DNA of 64,000 bases from Dickeya lacustris. GTDB taxonomy: Bacteria; Pseudomonadota; Gammaproteobacteria; Enterobacterales; Enterobacteriaceae. The position numbers and the translations under genes are program-made. The stretch is taken from positions 1,302,001 to 1,366,000 of the forward strand of contig NZ_CP114280.1 in assembly GCF_029635795.1 (NCBI RefSeq), read 5' to 3'. Below are positions 20,475-29,510 of this stretch, in pieces (position 1 is the stretch's first letter; the number at the start of each line of letters is the position of its first letter). The notes beneath the pieces were generated by a model, which saw only the letters and a list, made by a program, of their open reading frames with translations, was not told the DNA's origin and searched no databases.

Positions 20475-21761
20475 ATGATAGCGGACCCTTCAACGACAAT
20501 TCGTTTCCTGATGGCATCGCGCCAGTGTGAGCTAAACAGCCTGCGCGGTTTGCTGCAAAGCGGCGAACTGGTGGGGCGCATCAGCCAACTGGTGCATATG
20601 CTGCAACGGGAGCGTGGCACGTCCAATCTGTTCCTGTGCTCGGACGGGCGGCTGTGTGCCGATGAGTTGTCGCAGCGTGAACAGGACGTTCAACAGGCCG
20701 AAGCGCAGTTTATGGCACAGCTTGATGACCTGGCGCAGCGCGCCGGGCTGTTGCCGCAGGCCAGCCGGTTGTTCAGCCGTGCTGCCAGCGTGGTCTATAC
20801 CCTTGGGCTGTTGCCGTCGATGCGCCAGCAGATGCAACAGCGGGTGTTGGCACAGTCAGCGGTGATGGCGCTATTTAACGACGCCATCCGCCATTTACTG
20901 GCGCTGGTGTTTGAGGTGTCGGATACCGCCGCCGAACCGGTTATCGCGCGTGCGCTGGTGGCGATGTTCAGTTTCATGCAGGGCAAAGAGCTGGCCGGGC
21001 AGGAGCGGGCGGTCGGCGCGGCGGCGTTTGCCGCCGGTGAGTTTCCCGCCAGCGTGCAGCACGCGTTGCTGGATTTGATTGAGCGCCAGGAGCGTTGCTT
21101 CGATACCTTCGTTAATTTTGCCGATGAGAGCAGTCGCGAAAGCTGGCAGACTCTGGCAACCGACCGGGAATTTGAGCGCCTGCGTCGCCTCGCCTGCACA
21201 CGCGTGCCGGATAACCTGTCGCCGGACGGCGGTTTGCACTGGTTTGCGCTGGCGACCGCGCGTATCGATGCGATGAAGCACATTGAAGACAGCCTCGCAC
21301 AGGCGCTGATGCAACTGTGCCGTGAGCGCATTGCCGCCGCCGAGCAAGCCTGTCTCGATCAGCAAGCGGATGTCGCCAGCCTGATGGCGGCTCATCAGGG
21401 CGAGGAGCACAGTTATTCGGTGTTTATCGCACGCTCCGAGAAGAATGAGGGCGTCGATGCGCAAAACGGCTGGCTTGATAGCGATGGCATGCGGCCACAG
21501 CTGGGGCGCTCGCTATTATCGCTGGTGCAGCAGCAGGCGCGGCGCTTACAGGCGCTCGATCATGAGCTGGCGGCGATGCGCGCGACGCTCGATGAACGCC
21601 GTCAAATCGACCGCGCCAAAGGGCTGTTAATGCAACACCGAGGCTTGAGCGAAGAAGAGGCGTATAAAACTCTGCGCCGCATGGCAATGAACCAAAATAA
21701 GAAGCTTATCGAGATAGCCACCGCGATGCTGGCGGTGGCGGATGTCTTTCAGGCACCCTGA
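20475..21761 (+). CDS. nasR: NasR nitrate-responsive antiterminator (NIT + ANTAR)
   Basis: NasR senses nitrate or nitrite through an N-terminal NIT domain and binds nas leader RNA with a C-terminal ANTAR domain to prevent termination. The 428-residue product has the NIT-type segment LQRERGTSNLFLCSDG near its N-terminus. Its ANTAR domain spans roughly the last 65 residues (RRQIDRAKGLLMQHRGLSEEEAYKTLRRMAMNQNKKLIEIA, shown here split by position only as the AKG, SEEEAY and RRMAM signatures). The start at 20475 is preferred over 20439 because GGAGAG precedes it closely. It lies 5' of the nas operon, as in Klebsiella. Confidence 0.92.
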   Translation: MIADPSTTIRFLMASRQCELNSLRGLLQSGELVGRISQLVHMLQRERGTSNLFLCSDGRLCADELSQREQDVQQAEAQFMAQLDDLAQRAGLLPQASRLFSRAASVVYTLGLLPSMRQQMQQRVLAQSAVMALFNDAIRHLLALVFEVSDTAAEPVIARALVAMFSFMQGKELAGQERAVGAAAFAAGEFPASVQHALLDLIERQERCFDTFVNFADESSRESWQTLATDREFERLRRLACTRVPDNLSPDGGLHWFALATARIDAMKHIEDSLAQALMQLCRERIAAAEQACLDQQADVASLMAAHQGEEHSYSVFIARSEKNEGVDAQNGWLDSDGMRPQLGRSLLSLVQQQARRLQALDHELAAMRATLDERRQIDRAKGLLMQHRGLSEEEAYKTLRRMAMNQNKKLIEIATAMLAVADVFQAP

Positions 21762-21811
21762 CCGATGAACCGACCCGGCGCTTATCCCGGCGGGATGTGT
21801 CTATAAGAGGT

Positions 21812-21843
21812 GTGTACATCACATAATGTGTACACCACATAAT
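21812..21843. repeat. 16-bp tandem repeat upstream of nasF
   Basis: Two head-to-tail 16-mers differing at one base (gtgtacatcacataat, then gtgtacaccacataat). Together they also form a dyad GTGTACA-N10-TGTACAC. This could be a regulator binding array. Confidence 0.75.
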
Positions 21844-21845
21844 AT

Positions 21846-21860
21846 GCACATAAAATGTGC
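21846..21860. promoter_or_regulatory. Palindrome, possible NtrC-type enhancer
   Basis: GCACAT-AAA-ATGTGC is a perfect dyad about 260 bp upstream of the sigma-54 start site. It has the GCAC...GTGC ends of NtrC sites, but the spacer is one base longer than the usual N6, so identity is uncertain. Confidence 0.4.
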
Positions 21861-22094
21861 GCAACCTGCCAGATAACGGTGCAGTTGTCAGTGCGGGTTA
21901 CGCCGCGAGACGGACATTCGGCACGCTGATTGCCGGTGTCGTCTCTCGGTTAGATATCCCGGCTGAATTGATCCAGCTCAATATTTGCCGCGCCTGCGGC
22001 GAGCAAAATAGCCCCATCGGGACAGGTCGGTTATTCGACACAGCATGGACGGTTGACTCAATGTGTTGTCAGGTCACAGGGATCTCTGACAGGT

Positions 22095-22110
22095 TGGCAC
22101 ACACCTTGCT
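22095..22110 (+). promoter_or_regulatory. Sigma-54 promoter of the nas operon
   Basis: TGGCAC-N5-TTGCT matches the -24/-12 consensus exactly, with GG at 22096-22097 and GC at 22108-22109 at correct spacing. The predicted start is near 22121, just upstream of the antitermination hairpin. This implies RpoN and NtrC dependence. Confidence 0.85.
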
Positions 22111-22132
22111 TCATCTCCGGTAACAATTCACT

Positions 22133-22168
22133 GCGCTTTTCCGTGCCAATGGCGGTACGGAAAGACGC
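22133..22168 (+). promoter_or_regulatory. NasR (ANTAR) target hairpin in nas leader
   Basis: The arms pair over 15 positions with one mismatch (C136/A165) and two G-U pairs, around the hexaloop AATGGC. That loop has A at position 1 and G at position 4, the pattern described for ANTAR target loops. It sits a few nucleotides before the terminator. Confidence 0.8.
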
Positions 22169-22173
22169 TGGGC

Positions 22174-22230
22174 AAAGGCGCCCATAAGCGTGCGATTTTT
22201 TCGCATGGCTTATGGGCGCCTTTTTGTTTT
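22174..22230 (+). terminator. Leader terminator of the nas operon
   Basis: A perfect 16-bp stem (AAAGGCGCCCATAAGC / GCTTATGGGCGCCTTT) with an inner TGCGA/TCGCA helix is followed by TTGTTTTT. It lies 35 bases before nasF and is the expected site of nitrate-dependent antitermination. Confidence 0.93.
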
Positions 22231-22264
22231 TACCGCCGCAGGGCGGGTTGCCGAGGTGTCGTTG

Positions 22265-23575
22265 ATGAGTGATTCCACAACCGATAAGAAAACCAGTAAC
22301 CAAACACCGGCGTTTTCCCGGCGCCAGTTTTTGGTCGGGAGTGCCGCACTGGGCGGCGCGATGTTGTTGCCGGGCATGCCGGGAGTAATGAACAGCGCCT
22401 GGGCGGCCGGTTCTGACGCCCCGGAGCAAAAAGAGGTGCGCGTTGGCTTTATTCCACTGACCGATTGCGCCTCGGTAGTGATGGCCTCGGTCAAAGGGTT
22501 TGACAAGAAATACGGTATTACCCTTGTGCCGAGTAAGGAAGCGAGCTGGGCGGCGGTGCGCGACAAGCTGGTGTCGGGTGAACTGGACGCCGCCCACGTG
22601 CTCTATGGGTTGTTGTATGGCTTGCAGGCCGGTGCGTCGGGGCCGCAGCACAACATGGCGGCGCTGATGACGCTCAATAACAACGGCCAGGCGATCACCC
22701 TGTCCAACGCGTTGCGCGAGGCGGGCGTGACGGATGGTGCCAGCCTGAAAAAATTCATATCAGCCAGTCCGGCGGGCACATACACCTTCGCCCAGACGTT
22801 TCCCACCGGCACCCATGCCATGTGGCTCTATTACTGGCTGGGTGCCGCTGGCATCAATCCGTTTGATGACGTGCGTACCGTAGTGGTGCCACCGCCGCAA
22901 ATGGTGGTGAACATGAAGATAGGCAACATGAGCGGTTTTTGCGTTGGCGAGCCCTGGAACCAGCGCGCCATTGCCGATGGCCTCGGTTTTACCGCCGCCA
23001 CCTCGCAGGAGATCTGGCCGGATCACCCGGAGAAGGTGCTTGGCACCAGTGCGCAATGGGTTAACGCCAATCCCAATACGGCGCGTGCTTTGATAGCCGC
23101 CGTGCTGGAGGCCTCGCGCTGGATTGACAGCTCGGACGATAACCGGCGCGAAACCGCGCGCGTCATCGCCGGGCGGGCCTACGTCAATACCCAGGAGGAG
23201 ACGATTATCGGGCGCATGCTGGGGCAATACGACAACGGTGTCGGGAAACACTGGCAGGACGCGCACGCGATGCGCTTCTACCACGACGGCGAAGTGAACT
23301 TTCCGTATCTGTCTGACGGCATGTGGTTCCTCACCCAGCACAAACGCTGGGGCCTGCTGGCGCAGGAGCCGGACTATCAGGCGCTGGCCCGTCAGGTCAA
23401 CCGCATCGATATCTACAAACAGGCCGCCAGCGCGGTCGGCAATGTACCGCTGCCATCCAGTGAGATGCGCAGCAGCGTATTGATGGACGGTAAGCGGTGG
23501 GACGGCAGCGATCCGGCCGGTTATGCCAACAGCTTTAGTGTGAACGTCAGCGCGAACGTCAGCGTGAAAAAGTAA
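22265..23575 (+). CDS. nasF: Nitrate ABC transporter substrate-binding protein
   Basis: A 436-residue periplasmic NrtA/CmpA-type nitrate-binding protein. The start at 22265 follows GAGGTG and gives a Tat-like signal, SRRQFLVGSAALGG, then a hydrophobic stretch to about residue 55. Typical segments are VRVGFIPLTDCASVVMA and GFCVGEPWNQRAIADGLGF. First gene of nasFEDCBA, directly downstream of the leader terminator. It is named nasF by position relative to Klebsiella. Confidence 0.92.
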   Translation: MSDSTTDKKTSNQTPAFSRRQFLVGSAALGGAMLLPGMPGVMNSAWAAGSDAPEQKEVRVGFIPLTDCASVVMASVKGFDKKYGITLVPSKEASWAAVRDKLVSGELDAAHVLYGLLYGLQAGASGPQHNMAALMTLNNNGQAITLSNALREAGVTDGASLKKFISASPAGTYTFAQTFPTGTHAMWLYYWLGAAGINPFDDVRTVVVPPPQMVVNMKIGNMSGFCVGEPWNQRAIADGLGFTAATSQEIWPDHPEKVLGTSAQWVNANPNTARALIAAVLEASRWIDSSDDNRRETARVIAGRAYVNTQEETIIGRMLGQYDNGVGKHWQDAHAMRFYHDGEVNFPYLSDGMWFLTQHKRWGLLAQEPDYQALARQVNRIDIYKQAASAVGNVPLPSSEMRSSVLMDGKRWDGSDPAGYANSFSVNVSANVSVKK

Positions 23576-23587
23576 CGGAGAGCGACC

Positions 23588-24529
23588 ATGAAAACGCAAG
23601 CCCAGATTCTTTCGATCGTCCCTGACGCTGAACCGGAAAAAACCAGCGCCGCCAGTGCCGCCAGTGATGCCGTCGTGGTGACGTTACCCGAAGCGGCAAG
23701 CATACCGCCAGCGGATAAACCGGCGGTCATCGCGCCGCGCGCCGCCTGGCAGCCGCGCCTGAGCCTGATGGCATCCCGGCTGCTGCCGGGTGGCATCGGC
23801 ATGTTGTTACTGTTGGCGCTTTGGCAAATCGCGGCGTTGAGCAGCAAAGGGTTCCCGACGCCGTGGCAGACCTGGCTGGCGGCACAGAGCATTTTTGCCG
23901 ACCCGTTTTATGTGGCGGGCCCGAACGACAAAGGCATTGGCTGGAATGTGCTGGCATCTCTCAAGCGCGTCGGCATCGGGTTCGGTCTGGCGGCGCTGGT
24001 GGGCATTCCCGCCGGTTTCCTGATTGGCCGCTTCCGCTTTATGGCGGCGATGTTCAACCCGGTGATTTCGCTGCTGCGCCCGGTCAGCCCGCTGGCGTGG
24101 CTGCCCATCGGTTTGTTGCTGTTCCAGCGCGCTGAACCGGCCTCCAGTTGGACGATTTTCATCTGCTCTATCTGGCCGATGATCCTCAACACCGCCGAAG
24201 GGGTGCGCCAGATCCCGCAGGATTACCTGAATGTGGCACGCGTGTTGAAGCTGTCTGAGTTCACCATCATGCGCAAAATCCTGCTGCCTGCGGTATTGCC
24301 GAGCGTGCTGACCGGGGTGCGCTTGTCTATCGGTATCGCCTGGCTGGTTATCGTGGCAGCGGAAATGCTGACCGGCGGCATCGGCATCGGTTTTTGGATT
24401 TGGAACGAGTGGAACAACCTCAACGTGCCCAACATCATCATCGCAATCCTGGTGATTGGCGTGGTTGGGCTGGTACTTGAACACGGGCTGATGTTACTGG
24501 CCAAACGTTTCAGCTATGAAACCCGTTAA
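23588..24529 (+). CDS. nasE: Nitrate ABC transporter permease
   Basis: The 313-residue NrtB-type permease has about six transmembrane helices after a 60-residue Ala/Pro-rich N-terminal extension. The binding-protein-dependent permease signature EGVRQIPQDYLNVARVLKLS (EAA loop) contacts the ATPase. It begins 12 bases after nasF and ends 10 bases before nasD. Confidence 0.93.
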   Translation: MKTQAQILSIVPDAEPEKTSAASAASDAVVVTLPEAASIPPADKPAVIAPRAAWQPRLSLMASRLLPGGIGMLLLLALWQIAALSSKGFPTPWQTWLAAQSIFADPFYVAGPNDKGIGWNVLASLKRVGIGFGLAALVGIPAGFLIGRFRFMAAMFNPVISLLRPVSPLAWLPIGLLLFQRAEPASSWTIFICSIWPMILNTAEGVRQIPQDYLNVARVLKLSEFTIMRKILLPAVLPSVLTGVRLSIGIAWLVIVAAEMLTGGIGIGFWIWNEWNNLNVPNIIIAILVIGVVGLVLEHGLMLLAKRFSYETR

Positions 24530-24539
24530 GGAGAAACCG

Positions 24540-25334
24540 ATGCGACATCAACCGATTATTCGTATTCAGCAGGTCAGCCAGCGTTTCTCCACCGCCAGCG
24601 GTTCGTTCGTGGCGCTCGATAACGTGAGCTTTGATATTCACACCGGCGAAACCCTGAGCCTGATTGGCCATTCCGGCTGCGGCAAATCAACGCTGCTTAA
24701 CCTGATTGCCGGGCTGACGCTGCCGACGCAGGGCGGCCTGTTGTGTGATAACCGTGAAATCGACGGCCCAGGGCCGGAGCGGGCGGTGGTATTTCAGAAC
24801 CATTCGCTGCTGCCGTGGCTTACCACCTACGACAACGTGGCGCTGGCGGTAAAACAGGTGTTTCGCGGCCAGATGCGTCAGGCCGAAATGCACGAGTGGA
24901 TTGTGCATAACCTGGAACTGGTACACATGGGGCATGCGCTGAACAAGCGCCCGCACGAAATTTCCGGCGGCATGAAACAGCGCGTCGGCATTGCCCGCGC
25001 GCTGGCGATGAAACCCAAAGTATTGCTGATGGACGAGCCGTTCGGCGCGCTGGATGCGCTGACCCGCGCGCATTTGCAGGATGCGGTGATGGAAATCCAG
25101 CAACGCCTGAACACCACCATCGTGCTGATTACCCACGACGTGGATGAAGCGGTGCTGCTGTCCGACAGGGTGCTGATGATGACCAACGGCCCGGCCGCCA
25201 CCGTCGGGGAAATCATGGCGGTGGCACTGGAGCGCCCGCGTTCTCGCGTGGCGCTGGCGGATGACCCGCGCTATCACCAGTACCGCCAGCAGGTGCTGCA
25301 TTTCCTCTACGAGAAACAGCCGCACGCGGCCTGA
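24540..25334 (+). CDS. nasD: Nitrate ABC transporter ATP-binding protein
   Basis: A 264-residue ABC ATPase with Walker A GHSGCGKST, signature ISGGMKQRVGIARAL and Walker B VLLMDEPFGALD, followed by the H-loop ITHDVDEAVLLSD. It couples ATP hydrolysis to nitrate import by NasEF. The start at 24540 is chosen for the AAGGAGA seven bases upstream. Confidence 0.95.
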   Translation: MRHQPIIRIQQVSQRFSTASGSFVALDNVSFDIHTGETLSLIGHSGCGKSTLLNLIAGLTLPTQGGLLCDNREIDGPGPERAVVFQNHSLLPWLTTYDNVALAVKQVFRGQMRQAEMHEWIVHNLELVHMGHALNKRPHEISGGMKQRVGIARALAMKPKVLLMDEPFGALDALTRAHLQDAVMEIQQRLNTTIVLITHDVDEAVLLSDRVLMMTNGPAATVGEIMAVALERPRSRVALADDPRYHQYRQQVLHFLYEKQPHAA

Positions 25335-25346
25335 CGGGAGGGAGCG

Positions 25347-28300
25347 ATGAGCGCACATCTGGTCATCATCGGTAACGGCCTGTCCAGCGCCCGGCTGGTA
25401 AAAAAACTGGGGCAGCTTGCCGCGCAACGCTACCGCATCACCCTCATCGATCGTGAGCCGCGCGCCAGCTATAACCGCGTGCTGCTCTCCTCGGTGCTGG
25501 GGGGCGAAAAAACGTTTGAGGAGACGCAACTGGAGCCCGCGCCCGAGGCGATGGACGTGACGCTACTGAGCGGCGAGTCGGTCGTGCGTATCGACAGGGC
25601 TGCGCGCGCGGTCATCACCGATCGCCGCCGACTGTTCTATGACCAACTGGTGCTGGCGACCGGTTCACGTCCGTTTATGCCGCCGTGGCCGGGTATCGAC
25701 CTGCCGGGCGTAACCGGCTTTCGCACACTGGATGACGTCGAGCGCATGTGGGCGGCGGTGCGGCAAGGCACGCCGGTGGTGGTGATGGGCGGCGGGGTGT
25801 TGGGCATTGAGGCCGCCGCCGCGCTGCGCCTGCACGGGGCCGAGGTGACGTTAGTGCATCGCCACCCCCAATTGATGGAGCGGCAACTTGATGCCACCGC
25901 CAGTGAGTTACTGGCTACCCGGCTGCGCGGGCGCGGCATCCGTTGCCTGACCGGTGTGCAGATCCAGTCGCTGGAAGGGGTAGGCCAGGTTGAGGCCGTC
26001 GCGCTGGCCGACGGCAGGCGTCTTCCCGCCGGTCTGGTGGTGGTGGCGACCGGTACTCAGCCGGTGTGTGAGCTGGCTCGCGACAGCGGCCTGTTGTGCG
26101 GGCGCGGCATTGTGGTGGACGGCCAGTTACGTACCCGCGATGACTTCATCAGCGCGTTCGGTGAATGCGCTGAAGTGAACGGGGAGACAGTGGGGCTGGT
26201 GGCCCCTTGTCTGGCGCAGGCCGATGTGCTGGCCGCCAGACTCGCGGGGCAGCCGGTGGCAGATTACCTGCCCGCGCCACTCGCCACACGCCTGAAAGTG
26301 ACCGGCATTGACGTGGTGAGTGCAGGCGAGCTGCACCCGCAGCCCGGCGACCGGCTTCACACGCTGTCAGACCCGCTCGGCGGCCATTATCGCCGCCTGA
26401 TATTCCGCGACGATCGGTTATGCGGTGCGCTGTTGTTCGGACACGTCAGCGACAGCCCGCAACTGCTGGCGGCCATGGAGGCCAGGCAGCCAGTCGCACC
26501 GACGTCGCTTTTATTTGGTCTTTCTTTTCCTGAAACAGACACTCGGCCTGAAGCCGTAAGGATTTCTGTTATGAGTAAACCGGTATTAGTGGTTGTGGGG
26601 CACGGCATGGTTGGCCACCACTTTTTGGAGCAACTGGTGGAGCGCGGCTTGCACCAGCAATATCACGTGGTGGTGTTTGGCGAAGAGCGCTACCCGGCCT
26701 ATGACCGGGTGCATTTGTCCGAGTATTTTGCCGGACGTAGCGCCGAGTCGCTCTCCATGGTCAGTGACGGTTTTTTCGAGCAGAGCGGTATTGAGCTACG
26801 CACCGGCTGTCAGGTGACGGCTATCGATCGCCAGCGCCGCTGCGTGCGTGACGCCAATGGTCAGGAAACCCCGTACGATCGCCTGGTGCTGGCCACCGGC
26901 TCCTATGCGTTTGTGCCGCCTATCGACGGTAATGATCGCCCCGGCTGTCTGGTGTATCGCACGCTGGATAATCTCGATGCCATTGCCACCGAAGCGCGCG
27001 GATCGCGCAGCGGCGTGGTGGTGGGCGGCGGCCTGCTGGGGCTGGAAGCGGCTAACGCACTGCGCCAGTTAGGGCTGGAGACCCATGTGGTGGAGTTCGC
27101 GCCCCGGCTGATGGCAGTGCAACTCGATGACGGCGGCGCTCAGTTGCTGCGGCGTAAAATCGAAGCGTTGGGCCTGCATGTCCACACCAGCAAACAAACG
27201 CTTTCCATCACCGCAGGCGAGCAGGCGCGCCATCGCATGAACTTTGCCGATGGCACTTCGCTGGAAACTGACCTGGTGCTGTTTTCCGCCGGTATCCGCC
27301 CGCGCGTTCGGCTGGCGAGTGAGGCCGGGCTTCAGATAGGCACGCGCGGCGGTATCGTCATTAACGATCATTGCCAGACCTCGGATGAGGCTATTTTCGC
27401 TATCGGCGAGTGCGCGGTCTGGCAAGGGCAGATTTTCGGGCTGGTGGCGCCGGGCTACCAAATGGCGCGCACCGTCGCGGCCCAATTGGCCCCGTCGGCG
27501 CAACAAGAATCGTCGCAACAGGTGTTTAGCGGTGCGGACATGAGCACCAAGCTCAAGCTGTTGGGGGTGGATGTGGCGTCAATCGGCGATGCGCACGGCG
27601 CGACCGAAGGCAGCCTGAGCTACCAGTGGAACGATGAGCCGAATCAGGTCTACAAAAAAATCATTGTCTCGGCAGACGGCAAACGGCTGCTGGGGGCGGT
27701 GCTGGTGGGCGACAGCTGCGATTACAGCACGCTGTTGCAGATGAAACTCAACGACATGACGTTACCCGCGCACCCGGAGAGCCTGATTCTGCCCGCGCTG
27801 GACGGTGCCGCACCAAAAGGGTTGGGCGTGGCGGCATTGCCGGACAGCGCGCAGATTTGCTCCTGCCACAACGTCAGCAAAGCGGATATTTTTGCGGCGG
27901 TAGACAACGGTTGCACCGATCTGGCGTCGCTGAAAGCCTGCACCAAGGCTGGCACCGGCTGCGGCGGCTGTGTGCCGCTGCTCAAGCAGGTGATGGAGTA
28001 CCGGTTGCAGCAATCGGGCGTCGAGGTGAAAAAAGACATCTGCGAACACTTCGCTTATTCGCGTCAGGAACTGTACCACCTGATTCGCGTTAACCGTATT
28101 CGCAGTTTTGGCGAGCTGGTGGCGCGTCACGGTCACGGGCTGGGCTGTGAAATTTGTAAGCCGTTAGTCGGCTCAATGCTGGCCTCGTGCTGGAACGACT
28201 ATGTGCTGCAACCGGAACACGTACCGTTGCAGGATACCAATGACCGTTTTCTGGCCAACATCCAGAAAGACGGCACCTACTCGGTGGTGCCGCGCATTCC

Positions 28301-29510
28301 CGGCGGCGAGATAACCCCAAAAGGCTTGATTGCCATCGGTCAGGTGGCGGAACGCTACCACCTGTACACTAAAATCACCGGCGGCCAGCGCGTTGACCTG
28401 TTCGGTGCGCGGCTGGAGCAACTGCCCGCTATCTGGCAGGAGTTGATCGACGCGGGTTTTGAAACCGGCCATGCCTACGGCAAGTCGCTGCGTACCGTGA
28501 AGTCCTGCGTCGGCTCCACCTGGTGCCGCTATGGTGTGCAGGATTCCACCGGGCTGGCGATTGCGCTGGAGCACCGTTACAAGGGCTTGCGCTCGCCGCA
28601 CAAGCTCAAGATGGCGGTGTCCGGTTGTACCCGCGAATGCGCCGAAGCGCAGGGTAAAGACATCGGCGTGATTGCCACCGACAAGGGCTGGAACCTGTAT
28701 GTGTGCGGCAATGGCGGCATGAAACCGCGTCATGCCGACCTGTTTGCCAGCGATCTGGATACCGAGACGCTGTTCCGCTTCATCGACCGCCTGCTGATGT
28801 TTTACATCCGTACCGCAGACCGGCTCCAGCGCACCAGCGTGTGGCTGGATAACCTGGAAGGCGGGGTTGACTACCTGCGTCAGGTGGTGATCGACGACAG
28901 TCTGGGCCTTGCCGCCGAACTGGAAAGCGAGATGCGCCATGTTATCGACAGCTACCAGTGCGAGTGGCAAACCACACTGGCGCATGAGGAACACCGCGCC
29001 TTATTCCGCGCCTTCCTTAACAGCGACAGCCCGGATGAAGCGGTGGTGATGGTGCCGGAGCGCGGCCAGATTCGCCCTGCACGTGTAGAGGAGAAAAAAC
29101 CGATCGCCGTATCCGAAACCCTCAGTTCTGATGGCTGGCAGTGCGTCGGATTTCTGAGCGATATTCCGGCCAATTCGGGCATGGCGGCGCGCGTCGGGCA
29201 TCGTCAGGTGGCGCTGTTCCATTTGCCTGCGGCGCAACCGGGGCAGGCGGCACGCGTGTTCGCGCTTGATAATCAGGAGCCGGGCAGCGGTGCCAACGTG
29301 CTGTCGCGCGGCCTGATTGGTGATGTGGCGGGCGAGCCGGTGGTGATTTCGCCGTTGTACAAAAAACGCTTGCGCCTGTGTGACGGTATCAGCCCGGATG
29401 ACAGCCAACTGCGGGTGCGCGTCTGGCCGGTGCGCCTGGTGCAAGACTGCATCTGGGTGGCGGATGAGCCGATGAGCGTGGTGGCGGCGGATATGGCGGA
29501 GGCGTTATGA
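25347..29510 (+). CDS. nasB: Fused NasC-NasB: NADH oxidoreductase + siroheme nitrite reductase
   Basis: A single 1387-residue frame. Residues 1-408 form a NasC-like FAD/NAD(P)H oxidoreductase (VIIGNGLSSARLVKKL, GGGVLGIEAA). From Met409 a complete NirB-type enzyme follows: a second FAD/NAD pair (VVVGHGMVGHHFLEQL, VVGGGLLGLEAA), a BFD [2Fe-2S] region (ICSCHNVSK, CGGC), siroheme-[4Fe-4S] motifs (SCVGSTWCRYG, SGCTRECAEAQG), and a NirD-like C-terminus without Rieske ligands. It reduces nitrite to ammonium and probably also feeds electrons to NasA. In Klebsiella nasC and nasB are separate. An SD (TAAGGA, 26557-26562) and ATG (26571) survive at the junction, so separate NasB could also be made. Its stop overlaps nasA. 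Confidence 0.93.
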   Translation: MSAHLVIIGNGLSSARLVKKLGQLAAQRYRITLIDREPRASYNRVLLSSVLGGEKTFEETQLEPAPEAMDVTLLSGESVVRIDRAARAVITDRRRLFYDQLVLATGSRPFMPPWPGIDLPGVTGFRTLDDVERMWAAVRQGTPVVVMGGGVLGIEAAAALRLHGAEVTLVHRHPQLMERQLDATASELLATRLRGRGIRCLTGVQIQSLEGVGQVEAVALADGRRLPAGLVVVATGTQPVCELARDSGLLCGRGIVVDGQLRTRDDFISAFGECAEVNGETVGLVAPCLAQADVLAARLAGQPVADYLPAPLATRLKVTGIDVVSAGELHPQPGDRLHTLSDPLGGHYRRLIFRDDRLCGALLFGHVSDSPQLLAAMEARQPVAPTSLLFGLSFPETDTRPEAVRISVMSKPVLVVVGHGMVGHHFLEQLVERGLHQQYHVVVFGEERYPAYDRVHLSEYFAGRSAESLSMVSDGFFEQSGIELRTGCQVTAIDRQRRCVRDANGQETPYDRLVLATGSYAFVPPIDGNDRPGCLVYRTLDNLDAIATEARGSRSGVVVGGGLLGLEAANALRQLGLETHVVEFAPRLMAVQLDDGGAQLLRRKIEALGLHVHTSKQTLSITAGEQARHRMNFADGTSLETDLVLFSAGIRPRVRLASEAGLQIGTRGGIVINDHCQTSDEAIFAIGECAVWQGQIFGLVAPGYQMARTVAAQLAPSAQQESSQQVFSGADMSTKLKLLGVDVASIGDAHGATEGSLSYQWNDEPNQVYKKIIVSADGKRLLGAVLVGDSCDYSTLLQMKLNDMTLPAHPESLILPALDGAAPKGLGVAALPDSAQICSCHNVSKADIFAAVDNGCTDLASLKACTKAGTGCGGCVPLLKQVMEYRLQQSGVEVKKDICEHFAYSRQELYHLIRVNRIRSFGELVARHGHGLGCEICKPLVGSMLASCWNDYVLQPEHVPLQDTNDRFLANIQKDGTYSVVPRIPGGEITPKGLIAIGQVAERYHLYTKITGGQRVDLFGARLEQLPAIWQELIDAGFETGHAYGKSLRTVKSCVGSTWCRYGVQDSTGLAIALEHRYKGLRSPHKLKMAVSGCTRECAEAQGKDIGVIATDKGWNLYVCGNGGMKPRHADLFASDLDTETLFRFIDRLLMFYIRTADRLQRTSVWLDNLEGGVDYLRQVVIDDSLGLAAELESEMRHVIDSYQCEWQTTLAHEEHRALFRAFLNSDSPDEAVVMVPERGQIRPARVEEKKPIAVSETLSSDGWQCVGFLSDIPANSGMAARVGHRQVALFHLPAAQPGQAARVFALDNQEPGSGANVLSRGLIGDVAGEPVVISPLYKKRLRLCDGISPDDSQLRVRVWPVRLVQDCIWVADEPMSVVAADMAEAL
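26557..26573 (+). promoter_or_regulatory. Internal ribosome binding site and start at the NasC-NasB junction
   Basis: TAAGGA lies 8 bases before an in-frame ATG at 26571. Translation from it gives a 979-residue NasB of normal family length beginning MSKPVLVVVGHG. The TAA of this SD is in the +1 frame, so a one-base shift upstream would end NasC right there. Confidence 0.75.

Larger units (their letters stand above)
21762..22264. promoter_or_regulatory. nas operon control region
   Basis: This 500-bp region contains, in order, a 16-bp tandem repeat, a GCAC/GTGC palindrome, a sigma-54 promoter, a hexaloop hairpin and a long terminator, and then the nasF SD (GAGGTG at 22253). The order matches nitrogen-starvation activation followed by nitrate-dependent antitermination. 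Confidence 0.8.

Noticed and set aside
22068..22093. TGTCAG/CTGACA hairpin as a second ANTAR target hairpin
   Set aside because: It lies upstream of the predicted sigma-54 start site, so it should not be part of the leader RNA.
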